64,000 nucleotides of DNA, taken from Billgrantia saliphila. GTDB lineage: Bacteria; Pseudomonadota; Gammaproteobacteria; Pseudomonadales; Halomonadaceae. Each line of letters opens with the position of its first letter. The first letter of the stretch is position 1. The stretch is taken from NCBI RefSeq assembly GCF_002930105.1, contig NZ_PJRN01000004.1:1-64000 (forward strand), given 5' to 3'. Made by a program: the position numbers and the translations under genes. This document shows positions 28,798 through 38,028 of the stretch, one piece after another. The notes below the pieces were generated by a model, which saw nothing but the letters and a program-made list of their open reading frames with translations, did not search any database and was not told the DNA's origin.

Positions 28798-28811
28798 GAC
28801 CTGGACTCGGC

Positions 28812-29456
28812 TCAGAGATGGTAGACGCTCTTGGTCATTACCTTGGACATCATGCTCATGCCGAACTTGACCGGCGCGGGGAAACGCGCCCCGCCCGCCT
28901 CCAGCGCCAGCTGGGCATGGTGGGCCTCGTCGATGGCCATCTGACGCAGCACGGCGCGGGAACGACGGTCGCCCGCGGGCAGCTTGACCATGTGCTCATC
29001 GAGATGACGCCCCACTTGCTCCTCGGTGGCTGCGACGAAACCGAGGCTGATACGATCGCCGATGGCACCCGCCACCGCACCCAGCCCGAAGGAGGCGGCA
29101 TAAAACAGCGGATTGAGTGCGCTGGTGTGGCTGTCCAGCTCCTGCAGCCGGTCGTCGCACCACGCCAGGTGGTCGATCTCCTCCTGCGCGGAATGCTCCA
29201 TCTGGGTGCGCACCTCGGGCAGCTTGGCGGTGAAACCCTGACCCTGATAGAGCGCCTGGGCGCAGACCTCGCCGGTATGGTTGACCCGCATCAGGCCCGC
29301 GGCATGGCGCCGCTCCTCGGCGCTCATGTCCTCGTCGTGAATGTTCGGCGTCGCCGGTGAGGGCCGCGACGCGCGCGCTGCATGTGGCAGGAGGGTACGC
29401 AATACGGTATCGAACTGGTGAATCAGATTGTCGGCACGGGAGTAATGACGGTTCAT
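28812..29456 (-). CDS. coq7: 3-demethoxyubiquinol 3-hydroxylase, Coq7 type
   Basis: This 214-residue di-iron hydroxylase of ubiquinone synthesis has ligands in the ferritin-like pattern: [36 protein letters not shown] and [12 protein letters not shown]. It is the Pseudomonas-type replacement for the flavin enzyme UbiF. The ATG at 29456 is preceded by GAAGAGGATGAG; the longer frame to 29528 has no ribosome site. Confidence 0.95.
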   Translation of the reverse strand: MNRHYSRADNLIHQFDTVLRTLLPHAARASRPSPATPNIHDEDMSAEERRHAAGLMRVNHTGEVCAQALYQGQGFTAKLPEVRTQMEHSAQEEIDHLAWCDDRLQELDSHTSALNPLFYAASFGLGAVAGAIGDRISLGFVAATEEQVGRHLDEHMVKLPAGDRRSRAVLRQMAIDEAHHAQLALEAGGARFPAPVKFGMSMMSKVMTKSVYHL

Positions 29457-29534
29457 CTCATCCTCTTCGCGAGGCGGACGGTGCGGCGACCCCGTCGACG
29501 CGCAGTCCGCTCGATGACCATGGCACATCGCATC

Positions 29535-29557
29535 GACGCCACCTCGAAGGTGGCGTC
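29535..29557 (-). terminator. Stem-loop after the HIT gene
   Basis: A perfect 10-bp stem GACGCCACCT/AGGTGGCGTC with a three-base loop sits between the HIT stop and the coq7 start. On the minus strand it forms a TTCG-capped hairpin, but no T tract follows, so termination is uncertain. Confidence 0.45.
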
Positions 29558-29626
29558 AGCGGAACGAGGTGCACCTGATGGCGTCGCACGCCTCGACGCG
29601 CGCGGTATTCCACCGTAAGGCGCCAG

Positions 29627-29968
29627 CTAGCCAGCCGGCCAAGTAAAGCGGCGACCGCCCATCAGGTGCATATGGATATGATAGACCGTCTGCCCACCCT
29701 GGTCATTGCAGTTCATCACCACGCGATAGCCCTCCTCGGCGAAGCCGCGCTCCTCCGCCAGTCGAGCCGCAACGTACGGCAGCCGGCCGACCAGGGCCAG
29801 GTCGCGCTCCTCGATATCGTTGAGCGTAGCGATGTGGGACTTGGGAATGATCAGGATATGGGTCGGGGCCTGCGGGTTGATGTCGTTGAACGCCAGCACG
29901 TGCTCGTCCTCGTAGACGATATCGGCCGGGACATCTCGATTCACGATCTTGCAGAACAGGCAGTCCAT
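29627..29968 (-). CDS. hinT: HIT-family nucleotide hydrolase (HinT-like)
   Basis: This 113-residue protein carries the histidine triad YHIHMHLMGGR (His97, His99, His101) and the N-terminal CLFCKIVNRDVP motif. HinT enzymes hydrolyse purine nucleoside phosphoramidates and acyl-AMPs. The length matches E. coli HinT (119). It is followed by a gap to coq7 and preceded by the prkB-like gene. Confidence 0.93.
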   Translation of the reverse strand: MDCLFCKIVNRDVPADIVYEDEHVLAFNDINPQAPTHILIIPKSHIATLNDIEERDLALVGRLPYVAARLAEERGFAEEGYRVVMNCNDQGGQTVYHIHMHLMGGRRFTWPAG

Positions 29969-30004
29969 CGGTTCATGCTCCTGTGGAAAGAGTTGGCGAC
30001 GCGA

Positions 30005-30877
30005 TCAACGGAAGCGCCGCTGGGCCAGCAGGTGGCGCACCAGCGGCGCCAGGATCAGTTCGATGGCCAGCGACATGCGCGCGCCCGGCACCACCAGCGT
30101 GTGCGGGCGACTCATGAACGAATCCTGGATCATTGCCAGTAGCCAGGGGAAATCCACCGTCGAGGGGTCACGAAAGCGGATCACCACGAACGATTCGGCG
30201 TCGTTGGGGATGTCCTGCACCTCGAAGGGGTTGGACGTGTCTACGGTGGGCACGCGCTGGAAGTTGATGTGGGTGCGCGAGAACTGCGGCTGGATGTAGC
30301 GCACGTAGTCGTCCATGCGCCCCAGGATGGTGTCGATCACCGCTTCCTGCGAGTAGCCGCGCATCTTGATGTCGCGGTCGATTTTCTGGATCCACTCCAG
30401 GTTCATGGTCGGCGCCACGCCCACCAGCAAGTCGACGTGCCGCGCGATGTCGTGCTCCGCCGTGACCAGCCCACCGTGCAGCCCTTCATAGAACAACAGG
30501 TCGGTACCGCAGGGCAGCGGCTGCCACTCCGTGAAGGTGCCCACCTGGTAGCCCGCCTCGATCATCTGCTTGTCTTCGGCGTGGATATAGTGGCGGAAGG
30601 TGCCGGTACCATGCTCGCCATACTCGTGGAACAGCGCTTCGAGGCGGTCGAGCAGGTTGGCTTCCACGGCGAAATGGGAGAGTTGATTCTTGCGCTCGGG
30701 CTCCTCGCGGAAAATCCGCGCCAGCTCCTCGCGGGTATAGCGATGGAAGGCGTCGCCGTCGACGAAGGCCGCATGCACGTCCTCGCGCGAGAACATGCGC
30801 TCGAAGGTGCGCTTCACCGTGGTGGTCCCGGCCCCCGAGGAGCCGGTCACGGCGATGATGGGATATTCGCGAGACAT
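30005..30877 (-). CDS. prkB: Phosphoribulokinase-family protein (PrkB-like)
   Basis: This 290-residue P-loop kinase has GSSGAGTTTVKRTF, the form of Walker A normal for bacterial phosphoribulokinases, and FVDGDAFHRYTREEL and FYEGLHGG. It resembles the PrkB proteins of heterotrophic gammaproteobacteria, which occur without Rubisco. No Calvin-cycle gene is in the window, so a role in carbon fixation is not supported and the true substrate is unknown. The ATG overlaps the thioesterase stop by one base. Confidence 0.9.
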   Translation of the reverse strand: MSREYPIIAVTGSSGAGTTTVKRTFERMFSREDVHAAFVDGDAFHRYTREELARIFREEPERKNQLSHFAVEANLLDRLEALFHEYGEHGTGTFRHYIHAEDKQMIEAGYQVGTFTEWQPLPCGTDLLFYEGLHGGLVTAEHDIARHVDLLVGVAPTMNLEWIQKIDRDIKMRGYSQEAVIDTILGRMDDYVRYIQPQFSRTHINFQRVPTVDTSNPFEVQDIPNDAESFVVIRFRDPSTVDFPWLLAMIQDSFMSRPHTLVVPGARMSLAIELILAPLVRHLLAQRRFR

Positions 30878-31317
30878 CAGGCGGCCCCTGTTCGGGCCAG
30901 GGCGTCGCCTACGCTCCGAGGCACCGCCACGGGACGCCCCTGTGCCGGATCAACCAGCAGCAGGGTGAGCCGTGCGGTGGCCACCGGGCGGCCGCCCTCG
31001 GCGTGGCACACGCGATGGAAGACCGCGATCGCCTTGCCGGCAGGCGCCGGCACGGCGGTCTCCACCACCAACGCATCCGGCCAGCGAGCCTCGGACTGGT
31101 ACTGCACGGCCAGGTCCGCCACTACGCTGGGGAAGCCGCCAAGGTCCCATTCGCTGAGCCCGAGATCGGCGAAGGCCTGGATACGAGCCTCGTGGAGCAG
31201 CGACACCAGGGCATCGTGCCCCAGATGGCGGCCGTAGTTCATGTCGGCGATACGCACCGACATGGGGTGACGATGGATGATGTCGCTTTCCGGAAACTCC
31301 AGCTTGATGCGTTCCAT
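30877..31317 (-). CDS. Acyl-CoA thioesterase, hotdog fold
   Basis: This 146-residue single hotdog domain of the 4-hydroxybenzoyl-CoA thioesterase/YbgC type has HPMSVRIADMNYGRHLGHDA, with the Asp/Asn-Tyr-Gly-His segment at the catalytic position, and VVADLAVQYQSEARW. It probably hydrolyses a short- or medium-chain acyl-CoA; the substrate is not predictable. It lies between purD and prkB and overlaps the latter by one base. Confidence 0.87.
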   Translation of the reverse strand: MERIKLEFPESDIIHRHPMSVRIADMNYGRHLGHDALVSLLHEARIQAFADLGLSEWDLGGFPSVVADLAVQYQSEARWPDALVVETAVPAPAGKAIAVFHRVCHAEGGRPVATARLTLLLVDPAQGRPVAVPRSVGDALARTGAA

Positions 31318-31358
31318 GCTCGCTCCCTGAATCTTGTTGTAATCGTGCCGGTCACGCG

Positions 31359-32654
31359 TCAGCCGGCCTGGCGTTCGCGGGCAATGGCGCGGTAGGCGAT
31401 GTCACGGCGATACTGGGCGCCTTCCCAGCGGATCGCAGCCACGCCCTCGTAGGCCAGGTCGCGGGCCTGCGCCACACCCTGCCCCAGTGCCGTCACGCAC
31501 AGCACCCGGCCGCCGCCGGTCACGATGCGCCCTTGGTCGTCCTCGGCGGTGCCGGCATGAAACACCTTGCAGCCGGTCGCGGCGGCGGCCTCGAGACCCT
31601 CTATCGCATCGCCCTTGCGATAGCTGCCAGGGTAGCCACCCGCGGCCATTACCACACCCACCGCGGCGTGCGGATCCCACTCACAAGTATGGCCGGCCAG
31701 TTCGCCGCACGCCCCGGCCAGGCACAGCTCGGCCAGGTCCGACTGCAGGCGCAGCATGATCGGCTGGGTCTCGGGATCGCCAAAGCGACAGTTGTACTCG
31801 ATCACCTTGGGGTTGCCCTCGGTGTCGATCATCAGCCCGGCATAGAGAAAACCGGTATAGGCGTGCCCCTCGGCCGCCATCCCGTGCACCGTGGGCATGA
31901 TGACGCGCTCCATGATGCGCTCGTGCACGCTGTCGGTGACCACCGGCGCCGGCGAATAGGCGCCCATGCCGCCGGTATTGGGGCCGGCATCGCCATCGAG
32001 GGCACGCTTGTGATCCTGACTGGTGGCCATGGGCAGTACCGTGGTGCCATCGACCATGACGATGAAGCTGGCCTCCTCGCCCTCGAGGAACTCCTCGATG
32101 ACTACGCGGGCGCCCGCGTCGCCGAAAGCGTTGGCTTCGAGCATGTCGCGTACCGCCGCCTCGGCCTCGGCCAGGGTCATGGCCACGATCACGCCCTTGC
32201 CCGCTGCCAAGCCGTCGGCCTTGATCACGATCGGTGCGCCCCGCTCGGCCAAATAGGCCAGCGCCGGCCCGACCTCGGTGAAGGTGCGATAGTCAGCGGT
32301 AGGAATGGCATGGCGCGCCAAAAAATCCTTGGTGAACGATTTCGAGCCTTCGAGCTGGGCGGCGCCTCGGGTCGGCCCGAAGATGGCCAGTCCCGCCTCG
32401 CGGAAACGGTCGACCACACCCTCGACCAGCGGTGCCTCGGGGCCGACCACGGTCAGCTCGACGCCTTCGTCGCGTGCGAAGGCCACCAGACCCTCCAGAT
32501 CGGACGCCTCGATGGCGATATTGGTCAGGCCCGGCTCATGTGCCGTGCCGGCATTGCCGGGTGCCACGAAGACTCGCTCCACGCGGGGCGACTGACCGAT
32601 CTTCCAGGCCAGGGCGTGTTCGCGGCCACCGCCGCCGATGATCAGAACCTTCAT
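31359..32654 (-). CDS. purD: Phosphoribosylamine-glycine ligase PurD
   Basis: This 431-residue ATP-grasp enzyme performs the second step of purine synthesis. It begins [20 protein letters not shown], has the [18 protein letters not shown] domain, [15 protein letters not shown] in the ATP-grasp core and [20 protein letters not shown], and ends with the C domain. The length matches E. coli PurD (429). purH is not adjacent. Confidence 0.97.
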   Translation of the reverse strand: MKVLIIGGGGREHALAWKIGQSPRVERVFVAPGNAGTAHEPGLTNIAIEASDLEGLVAFARDEGVELTVVGPEAPLVEGVVDRFREAGLAIFGPTRGAAQLEGSKSFTKDFLARHAIPTADYRTFTEVGPALAYLAERGAPIVIKADGLAAGKGVIVAMTLAEAEAAVRDMLEANAFGDAGARVVIEEFLEGEEASFIVMVDGTTVLPMATSQDHKRALDGDAGPNTGGMGAYSPAPVVTDSVHERIMERVIMPTVHGMAAEGHAYTGFLYAGLMIDTEGNPKVIEYNCRFGDPETQPIMLRLQSDLAELCLAGACGELAGHTCEWDPHAAVGVVMAAGGYPGSYRKGDAIEGLEAAAATGCKVFHAGTAEDDQGRIVTGGGRVLCVTALGQGVAQARDLAYEGVAAIRWEGAQYRRDIAYRAIARERQAG

Positions 32655-32704
32655 CCGCTGCTTTACCTGTCTCTCGCTGATAGCGCCGTGGGGGTACGGC
32701 TGGG

Positions 32705-32736
32705 AAAACGTCGCGGCATTATGGCAGAAAGCCGCG
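32705..32736 (-). terminator. Weak stem-loop after phaR
   Basis: A 6-bp stem CGCGGC/GCCGCG with a 13-base loop is followed on the minus strand by ACGTTTTCC. A CATAAT sequence that could be the purD -10 lies in the loop. The structure is weak and its function uncertain. Confidence 0.3.
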
Positions 32737-32747
32737 GCGTTCGTCGC

Positions 32748-33242
32748 TCAGGAGGATTCGCCACCGCCCTTCTCTTCTTCCTTGCCTTCCTCGCCCTTCG
32801 AGTTCTTCTTGCCGGGCTGCCCCTGTCCGATGGCTTGCTGCCAGAAGCGCATGTTCTCTTCGGCCATCTCGCGCATCAGCTCCATGGGCGAATGCCGCAT
32901 GGCCTGCTGCCACTGGTCCTGCATGCGCTTCTGCTGCTCGAGCATCAGTTGGGTGCCTTGCTCGAGGTAGCGCGCCAGCGGCAGCGGCTGAGCCATGTCG
33001 TAGACCCGGATGAACTGTGCCAACAGATCGTTGGAGAACACTTCGGCTTCGCCATCGGCCTGCTCCTGCTCGATGATGATCGACAGCAGGATCGTGCGGG
33101 TGAGGTCCTCGCCGGACTTGGCATCCTCGACCCGGAAGGGCTCCTCGTCGAGAATCAGCCGTCGCAGATCCTCGAGCGTTACATAACGGCTCTGTTGCGT
33201 ATCATAGAGCCTGCGGTTGGCATACTTGCGAATTACGCGCAC
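32748..33242 (-). CDS. phaR: Polyhydroxyalkanoate synthesis regulator PhaR
   Basis: This 164-residue protein has the N-terminal PhaR DNA-binding motif RVIRKYANRRLYDTQQSRYV, then LEDLRRLI, and the PHB-accumulation regulatory domain. The C terminus is Gln/Met-rich and then strongly charged (Lys/Glu/Gly). PhaR represses phasin genes and senses PHB granules. I chose the GTG at 33242 because AAGGAG lies seven bases upstream and it matches the usual short N terminus. An in-frame ATG at 33278 would add 12 residues but has no ribosome site. No phaC or phaP gene lies nearby. Confidence 0.9.
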   Translation of the reverse strand: MRVIRKYANRRLYDTQQSRYVTLEDLRRLILDEEPFRVEDAKSGEDLTRTILLSIIIEQEQADGEAEVFSNDLLAQFIRVYDMAQPLPLARYLEQGTQLMLEQQKRMQDQWQQAMRHSPMELMREMAEENMRFWQQAIGQGQPGKKNSKGEEGKEEEKGGGESS

Positions 33243-33334
33243 AGCGGCACTCCTTGTTATCCGGGCAGGCTTGCCCATGGCTGCTATTGTGCACCGCGCC
33301 AACGCCCTTGCAAATCGAACCGAGACAAGAGCCG

Positions 33335-34048
33335 ATGAACCTGATCCTGCTTGCCCCTGAGGAGATCCAGCACGACCGCCAGGCGTGCGTGCGCGATTCA
33401 CGCCGCCTGCGTCATCTCAAGGAGGTCCACCGAGCCCAGGTCGGCGACCGCCTGACGCTCGGCATGGCCGGGGGCGGGATCGGCAGCGGCGAGCTCGTGC
33501 AGTTGACCGACGACGAGGCCCGCTTTGTTCTCGACGCGCTCGACGCTCCGCCTCCCCCCCCGCTGCCGGTGCATCTGGTGCTGGCACTGCCGCGGCCGCG
33601 CATGCTGGCGAGAAGCCTCGAGCATCTCACCGCGCTGGGGGTGAAGCAGGTCACGCTGCTGCATACACGGCGGGTGGAGAAGAGCTACTGGCAGTCTCCG
33701 GAACTCGCCGCGGAGAAGATCCACGAGCATCTCGTGCTGGGGCTCGAACAGGCGCGCGACACGATCCTGCCCGAAGTGCACCTGGCCAAGGGATTTCGGC
33801 CCTTCGTCGAGGAGCGTCTGCCGGCTCTGCTCAACGGTCGCCGTGGTCTGCTCGCCCATCCCGGCATGGCACAGGCGTGCCCGCGGGGAGTGAACGAGCC
33901 CACTGTGCTGCTGGTGGGCCCCGAGGGCGGCTTCATCCCCCACGAAGTAGAGCGGCTGCTGGCGGCCGGCTGCGAAGGCATCCACCTGGGGCCGCGTATC
34001 CTGCGCGTGGAGACGGCGGTCATCGCCCTGCTGGCACGACTTTTCTAG
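33335..34048 (+). CDS. rsmE: 16S rRNA (uracil1498-N3)-methyltransferase RsmE
   Basis: This 237-residue SPOUT methyltransferase has an N-terminal PUA-like region (RLRHLKEVHRAQVGDRLTLG) and a knotted C-terminal SAM site with LLVGPEGGFIPHEVE and LGPRILRVETAVIALLA. The ATG at 33335 gives the family start MNLILLAPEEI; the frame continues upstream into the phaR promoter region and was trimmed. It is divergent from phaR. Confidence 0.95.
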   Translation: MNLILLAPEEIQHDRQACVRDSRRLRHLKEVHRAQVGDRLTLGMAGGGIGSGELVQLTDDEARFVLDALDAPPPPPLPVHLVLALPRPRMLARSLEHLTALGVKQVTLLHTRRVEKSYWQSPELAAEKIHEHLVLGLEQARDTILPEVHLAKGFRPFVEERLPALLNGRRGLLAHPGMAQACPRGVNEPTVLLVGPEGGFIPHEVERLLAAGCEGIHLGPRILRVETAVIALLARLF

Positions 34049-34062
34049 CGGCCTCTTGCGCA

Positions 34063-34680
34063 CTAATCGGTCGAGGCCACGTCGTCGAAAGCATCGTCCT
34101 CGTCGGGGTCGTGTTCCACCAGCGGCGCGTCCTCGCCACAGCTCGGGTCGGTGAGGAAGGTTTCGCGGACGTCCAGGAGCCCCAGATGTCCGATGGTGCG
34201 GCGCCCGAGCAGCAGCGGATAGTTCATGTCGCCGCGATCACGCAGGCTGAACTGCTCCTCGAAGACGGTATCGCCCAGGCATACCTTCATCAGCACCACC
34301 GGGCGGCGGTCGACGCCACCCGCGCCGCGCAGCTTGAGGCTGCGGTAGAGGGGCAATTCCAACTGTTCGCTGAAGCTCTCGCCGTTGGCCTCGTTCTCCA
34401 GCTTCAGGCGGAAGCGCACCCACTCCTCGCCCTCCTTGTCGAAGCGTTCGATATCGCGCGCATCGAGCGAGGAAGTCAGCGCGCCGCTGTCCAACTTGGC
34501 CTTCACCTCGACGCCCCAAGGCTCAATCGTGCCCTTCTCGACCCAGCCGAATACCGGTTTCTCGTCCGCCACGGCCCCCTGCGCCAGACTGGCTGCCAGC
34601 AATAGCCCGCCGACCAGGCCGCGCAGATTCCATTGACGGCCCCGTACCGCACGGCCGAACCCACATCCTTTCTGGGGCAT
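34063..34680 (-). CDS. Exported retropepsin-like protein (ATP-dependent zinc protease family, PF05618 type)
   Basis: This 205-residue protein has a signal peptide (hydrophobic GLVGGLLLAASLAQGAVA, residues 21-38). One domain follows with the aspartic-protease-like motif AKLDSGALTSSLDAR and the second strand LLLGRRTIGHLGLLDV. The C terminus is acidic. Relatives are annotated as putative ATP-dependent zinc proteases, but the fold and the DSG motif suggest a retropepsin-like peptidase. AGGGAGGATGAG supports the ATG at 34680. It is convergent with rsmE and divergent from the PRC-barrel gene. Confidence 0.82.
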   Translation of the reverse strand: MPQKGCGFGRAVRGRQWNLRGLVGGLLLAASLAQGAVADEKPVFGWVEKGTIEPWGVEVKAKLDSGALTSSLDARDIERFDKEGEEWVRFRLKLENEANGESFSEQLELPLYRSLKLRGAGGVDRRPVVLMKVCLGDTVFEEQFSLRDRGDMNYPLLLGRRTIGHLGLLDVRETFLTDPSCGEDAPLVEHDPDEDDAFDDVASTD

Positions 34681-34803
34681 CTCATCCTCCCTTTGCGTGA
34701 TTGACGCTTGATGGACCCGATCCATGGCGGTCGGTTCCGTCACTGACACGCACGTTACGTCGTCTACACTGTCCGTGTCACCAAGGATAAGGAGGGCAAA
34801 ACG

Positions 34804-35397
34804 ATGACACAGTCACGCCTGACAAGGACCGCATTCGTCGCTTCCACCGGCCTGCTGGTGGCCGGCCTGGCCATCGGCGTACAGGCACAGTTCGAGGCGC
34901 AGGGGTTATATTCCGCACGCGACATTCTCGATGCCGAAGTGCATTTCGAATCCGCCCCCGAGGGACAGCCCAGCGAGGTCACCGACATTCTCCTCGGCGA
35001 TGACCGAAAGGTGCACGCGATCGTGGTCGACACCCACGACTCGGTGGGCCAGAACGGCGACACGCTGGTCATCACCAATCAGCACTATCGGCTGGTCAAC
35101 TTCGAGGAGGAGGGCGAGACCCAGCACGACATCATCGTCGATACCGACGCCGAGGCGCTGGAGGCCATGCCGCGCTATGACCAAGAGTGGATGAACACCG
35201 CCCGTCAGCGCGCCCGCGAGGCCTGGGACAGTGCCGGCGAGGGTGCCGAAAGCGCCTGGCACCAGACGCGTGAAGGTCTTGAGCGTATCGGCGAAGGCGC
35301 CGAGAGCGCCTGGGAGCGTACCCAGGAGGGGGCCGAGCGGGCCGGACGCCGCATCAGCGAGACGCTCGACGATTGGACCAACGATAGCAACAACTGA
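34804..35397 (+). CDS. Exported PRC-barrel-like protein with amphipathic C-terminal repeats
   Basis: This 197-residue protein has a signal peptide ending near VQAQF. A PRC-barrel-like beta domain spans about residues 36-105 (GLYSARDILDAEVHFE; IVVDTHDSVGQNGDTLVITN). The last 70 residues are helical and repetitive: two copies of a roughly 20-residue unit containing GEGAESAW, followed by EGAERAGRR, resemble apolipoprotein-like amphipathic helices. Envelope localisation is likely. The function is unknown; PRC-barrel proteins are often stress- or salt-linked. Confidence 0.78.
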   Translation: MTQSRLTRTAFVASTGLLVAGLAIGVQAQFEAQGLYSARDILDAEVHFESAPEGQPSEVTDILLGDDRKVHAIVVDTHDSVGQNGDTLVITNQHYRLVNFEEEGETQHDIIVDTDAEALEAMPRYDQEWMNTARQRAREAWDSAGEGAESAWHQTREGLERIGEGAESAWERTQEGAERAGRRISETLDDWTNDSNN

Positions 35398-35442
35398 TCC
35401 CTGCTGTTGCCTGCCGGGCTTCACGCGAGCCCGGCCGGCACC

Positions 35443-36744
35443 TCAACGCCGCTGCAGTCGCTCCAGCAGGCTCGCTGTGGCGAAACCATCCGGGGTCTCG
35501 CCGATGCTGCGCTGGTACTCACGCAGGCCGCGGCGAGTGTTCGGTCCCATCACACCGTCCGGCTCGCCGACGTCGAAACCGCGCTCGTTGAGCGCTCGCT
35601 GCAGGTCGCGCACCTGGCTGCGCGACAGCGGCTGCACATCGCGCGGCCATTCGCCCTGTATCCCCGAATCGCCGGCGATCCTGTCGGATAGCGATGACAC
35701 GGCCAGGGCGTAGCTCGTCGCGTTGTTGTAACGCAGGATGGCGCGATAGTTGGGCCCCACCAGGAAGGCCGGCCCCCGAGCACCGGCGGGCGCGATAACC
35801 GACGCCTGCTCGAACGGCGGCAGCGAATCGCCGCTCATGCCGCGAACGCCCTGCTCCGCCCACTCCTGGCTACTACGGCGGGTCGTCAGTTCGGTCTGGG
35901 AGTAGTCGAAGCCTTGCGGCAAACGGACTTCCACGCCCCAGGGCTGTCCGGTTTGCCAGCCGGCACGCGCCAGGTAGTTGGCCGTTGACGCCATGACATC
36001 GGGAATGCTGCCCCAGATGTCGCGACGTCCATCGCCGTCGCCGTCGACGGCATAGGATTCGAAGCTCGAAGGCATGAACTGGGTATGACCCATGGCGCCG
36101 GCCCAGGAGCCGACCATGCGCTCCGGGGCGATGTCGCCGGCGTCGAGGATACGCAGCGCCGCCATCAGCTCGCCACGGGCGAAATCGCGACGACGACCGT
36201 CGAACGCCAGGGTGGCCAGCGCCTCGAGGGTGGAAAAATCACCGAAGTTGCCGCCATAGTTGCTCTCGAGGCCCCAGATCGCCACGACCACTTCGGCCGG
36301 CACGCCATAGCGCTGCTCCATGCGCCGCGCCGTCTCGCGATGTTCGGCGAGCTTGGCCCGACCTTCGCTGACCCGGGCCGGCGACACGGCGCTATCCAGG
36401 TACTGCCAGATGGGACGCACGAACTCGGGCTGTGAGCGGTCGAGCTCGATGACTCGGGGCCGATAGCGCACGTCATCCAGCGCGCGCGCCAGCGTCGCCT
36501 CGCTGATCCCCTCGGCGCGTGCCTTGCGCCGGAAGTCCTGCAGCCAATCCGGAAAATCGTTCGGTGCGCTCCTGTCGGCTTCGCCACGAGCCGTAGCGTC
36601 AGCGGCATCGGCCCCGGGCGAGACTTCGGCCGGCTCGGTGGCCTGCGGCTCGCGTTCGTCGGCCACGGCGCTGGTCAGCGGGCCATGCTGGCACCCGGCC
36701 AGCAGCAGGGTCAGTGAAACGACAGGCAAGAGTGGACGTAACAT
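35443..36744 (-). CDS. Lytic murein transglycosylase, MltB family lipoprotein with peptidoglycan-binding domain
   Basis: This 433-residue lipoprotein has a lipobox (LLAGC, Cys18). A linker of about 45 residues rich in Ala, Glu and Asp precedes an SLT_2 domain (about residues 63-360) with the catalytic Glu in AIWGLESNYGGNFG and GAMGHTQFMPSSFESYAVDG. A C-terminal PG_binding_1 domain (about 370-430) has LQRALNERGFDVGEPDGVMG. It cleaves glycan strands to anhydro-MurNAc products, which feed the recycling genes amgK-murU. The extra C-terminal domain separates it from E. coli MltB. Confidence 0.92.
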   Translation of the reverse strand: MLRPLLPVVSLTLLLAGCQHGPLTSAVADEREPQATEPAEVSPGADAADATARGEADRSAPNDFPDWLQDFRRKARAEGISEATLARALDDVRYRPRVIELDRSQPEFVRPIWQYLDSAVSPARVSEGRAKLAEHRETARRMEQRYGVPAEVVVAIWGLESNYGGNFGDFSTLEALATLAFDGRRRDFARGELMAALRILDAGDIAPERMVGSWAGAMGHTQFMPSSFESYAVDGDGDGRRDIWGSIPDVMASTANYLARAGWQTGQPWGVEVRLPQGFDYSQTELTTRRSSQEWAEQGVRGMSGDSLPPFEQASVIAPAGARGPAFLVGPNYRAILRYNNATSYALAVSSLSDRIAGDSGIQGEWPRDVQPLSRSQVRDLQRALNERGFDVGEPDGVMGPNTRRGLREYQRSIGETPDGFATASLLERLQRR

Positions 36745-36869
36745 GGCGTAGCATTCCTTGCATTGAAGCCACCGATGAACAGCAGCGATTGGGAGTCAGA
36801 AGCGGAGGCTAGACCAGAGCGTCGCTGGCGGCAATCGCTATTCCGTCCTTAGCAGCATCGGCGCTGGCG

Positions 36870-37277
36870 CTACCCGCTCGCATCGTCCCCCGGGCCCCGT
36901 ACCCGAGCGTCATCGTCGGGCTCCATACCGCTCTTGAGCTCATGGGTCAGGGGATCGTAGTGGGGGCGCAGTTCGTCCTTTACCGTACCGTGCCACAGCT
37001 TGGCGCCGACGAAATAGCCGGCACGGCCGATCACGTGGGCGGCAACCGGCGCCGTCATCATGATGAAGATGATCACTCCGAGCGCCCGCGCCACCACCGC
37101 CACCTCGCCGAAGTGCAGCGCCACCGCCAGCATGATCAGCGTGGCCCCGAGCGTGGCCGCCTTGGTGGTGGCATGCATGCGGGTCAGCAGGTCGGGCAGG
37201 CGTACCAGGCCAAGCGCCGCCAGGAACATGAAGATGGCGCCGACCAGGATCAGGCCGGCCTTGAGCGCCTCAATCAT
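36870..37277 (-). CDS. mrpG: Na+/H+ antiporter subunit MrpG (cluster 1)
   Basis: This 135-residue protein has three membrane segments in the first 85 residues (LVGAIFMFLAALGLVRLPDL; TKAATLGATLIMLAVALHF; VIIFIMMTAPVAAHVIGRA) and a hydrophilic tail. The MRLPD-like and TTKA motifs are typical of MrpG/MnhG. It overlaps mrpF by eight bases and is the last gene of the cluster 1 operon. Confidence 0.92.
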   Translation of the reverse strand: MIEALKAGLILVGAIFMFLAALGLVRLPDLLTRMHATTKAATLGATLIMLAVALHFGEVAVVARALGVIIFIMMTAPVAAHVIGRAGYFVGAKLWHGTVKDELRPHYDPLTHELKSGMEPDDDARVRGPGDDASG

Positions 37278-37539
37278 CGCGCGGCCCCCCGCGCTCGAGG
37301 AAACGCGCGAAGCCGATGGCTGCCATGAAGGCCATCAGCGCCATGACGATGGCCACATCCAGCAGGCTCGGCACGTCGGTGGCGATGGCCACCACTCCGA
37401 CGATGCCGACGATCATTGAGGAGAAGAGTTCCAGCGCCACCACTCGGTCCGGCAGGCTGGGCCCTATGAAAAGACGCACGAAGGCCAGGCACAGCGCCAG
37501 CGTCATGAGTATCAGGCTCAGCATGATCACGGTCGACAC
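37270..37539 (-). CDS. mrpF: Na+/H+ antiporter subunit MrpF (cluster 1)
   Basis: This 89-residue protein has three membrane segments and the MrpF motif RLFIGPSLPDRVVALELFSS. The start is a GTG at 37539 with AGGGGAC upstream; it lies 15 bp past the mrpE stop. It forms part of the multisubunit antiporter core with subunits E and G. Confidence 0.92.
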   Translation of the reverse strand: MSTVIMLSLILMTLALCLAFVRLFIGPSLPDRVVALELFSSMIVGIVGVVAIATDVPSLLDVAIVMALMAFMAAIGFARFLERGGPRDD

Positions 37540-37554
37540 GGATCGTCCCCTCTC

Positions 37555-38028
37555 CTAGTGGAACAGTTCCAGCGCGCGGCGTTCCAGCTCCGCCAGGTTG
37601 CGGCGCAGTTCGGCCTCGTCATCGAGGAACATGGCGTGGATATAGAGCACTCGTCGGTCGTCGGAAACGTCCAGGCTCAGGGTGCCCGGCGTCAGCGATA
37701 TCAAATTGGCCACCAGCGCAATCTCGAATTCGCTGCGCGCCTTGAGCGGCATGGCGATCACGCCGGGTTTCATGTACCAGGGCGGCGTGACCACATCGAA
37801 GGCGACCTTGAGATTGGCCAGCAGCAGCTCCTTGAAGAAGAAGCCCACGAAGCGGATCAGTCGCGGCAGGCGCTGGGCATAGCCGGCGAGGGCCGGCACC
37901 TGGGGCTGGATCAGGGCCAGCACCAGGTAGCCGAAGGCCAGGCCGGCGAGCAGGTTGCGACCGCTGAAGTCGCCGGTCAGCACGACCCAGGCGACGCCCA
38001 GCAGCAAGTTCCAGGCGGCCCCGATCAT
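37555..38028 (-). CDS. mrpE: Na+/H+ antiporter subunit MrpE (cluster 1)
   Basis: This 157-residue protein has an N-terminal hydrophobic half and a conserved C-terminal half with [20 protein letters not shown], the MrpE signature. The ATG at 38028 overlaps the mrpD stop as ATGA; the longer frame upstream is inside mrpD. MrpE supports assembly and activity of the complex. Confidence 0.92.
   Translation of the reverse strand: MIGAAWNLLLGVAWVVLTGDFSGRNLLAGLAFGYLVLALIQPQVPALAGYAQRLPRLIRFVGFFFKELLLANLKVAFDVVTPPWYMKPGVIAMPLKARSEFEIALVANLISLTPGTLSLDVSDDRRVLYIHAMFLDDEAELRRNLAELERRALELFH

Noticed and set aside
30005..30877. Evidence for a Calvin cycle from the phosphoribulokinase-like gene
   Set aside because: PrkB-type proteins occur in many heterotrophs, and no Rubisco or other carbon-fixation gene is in the window.
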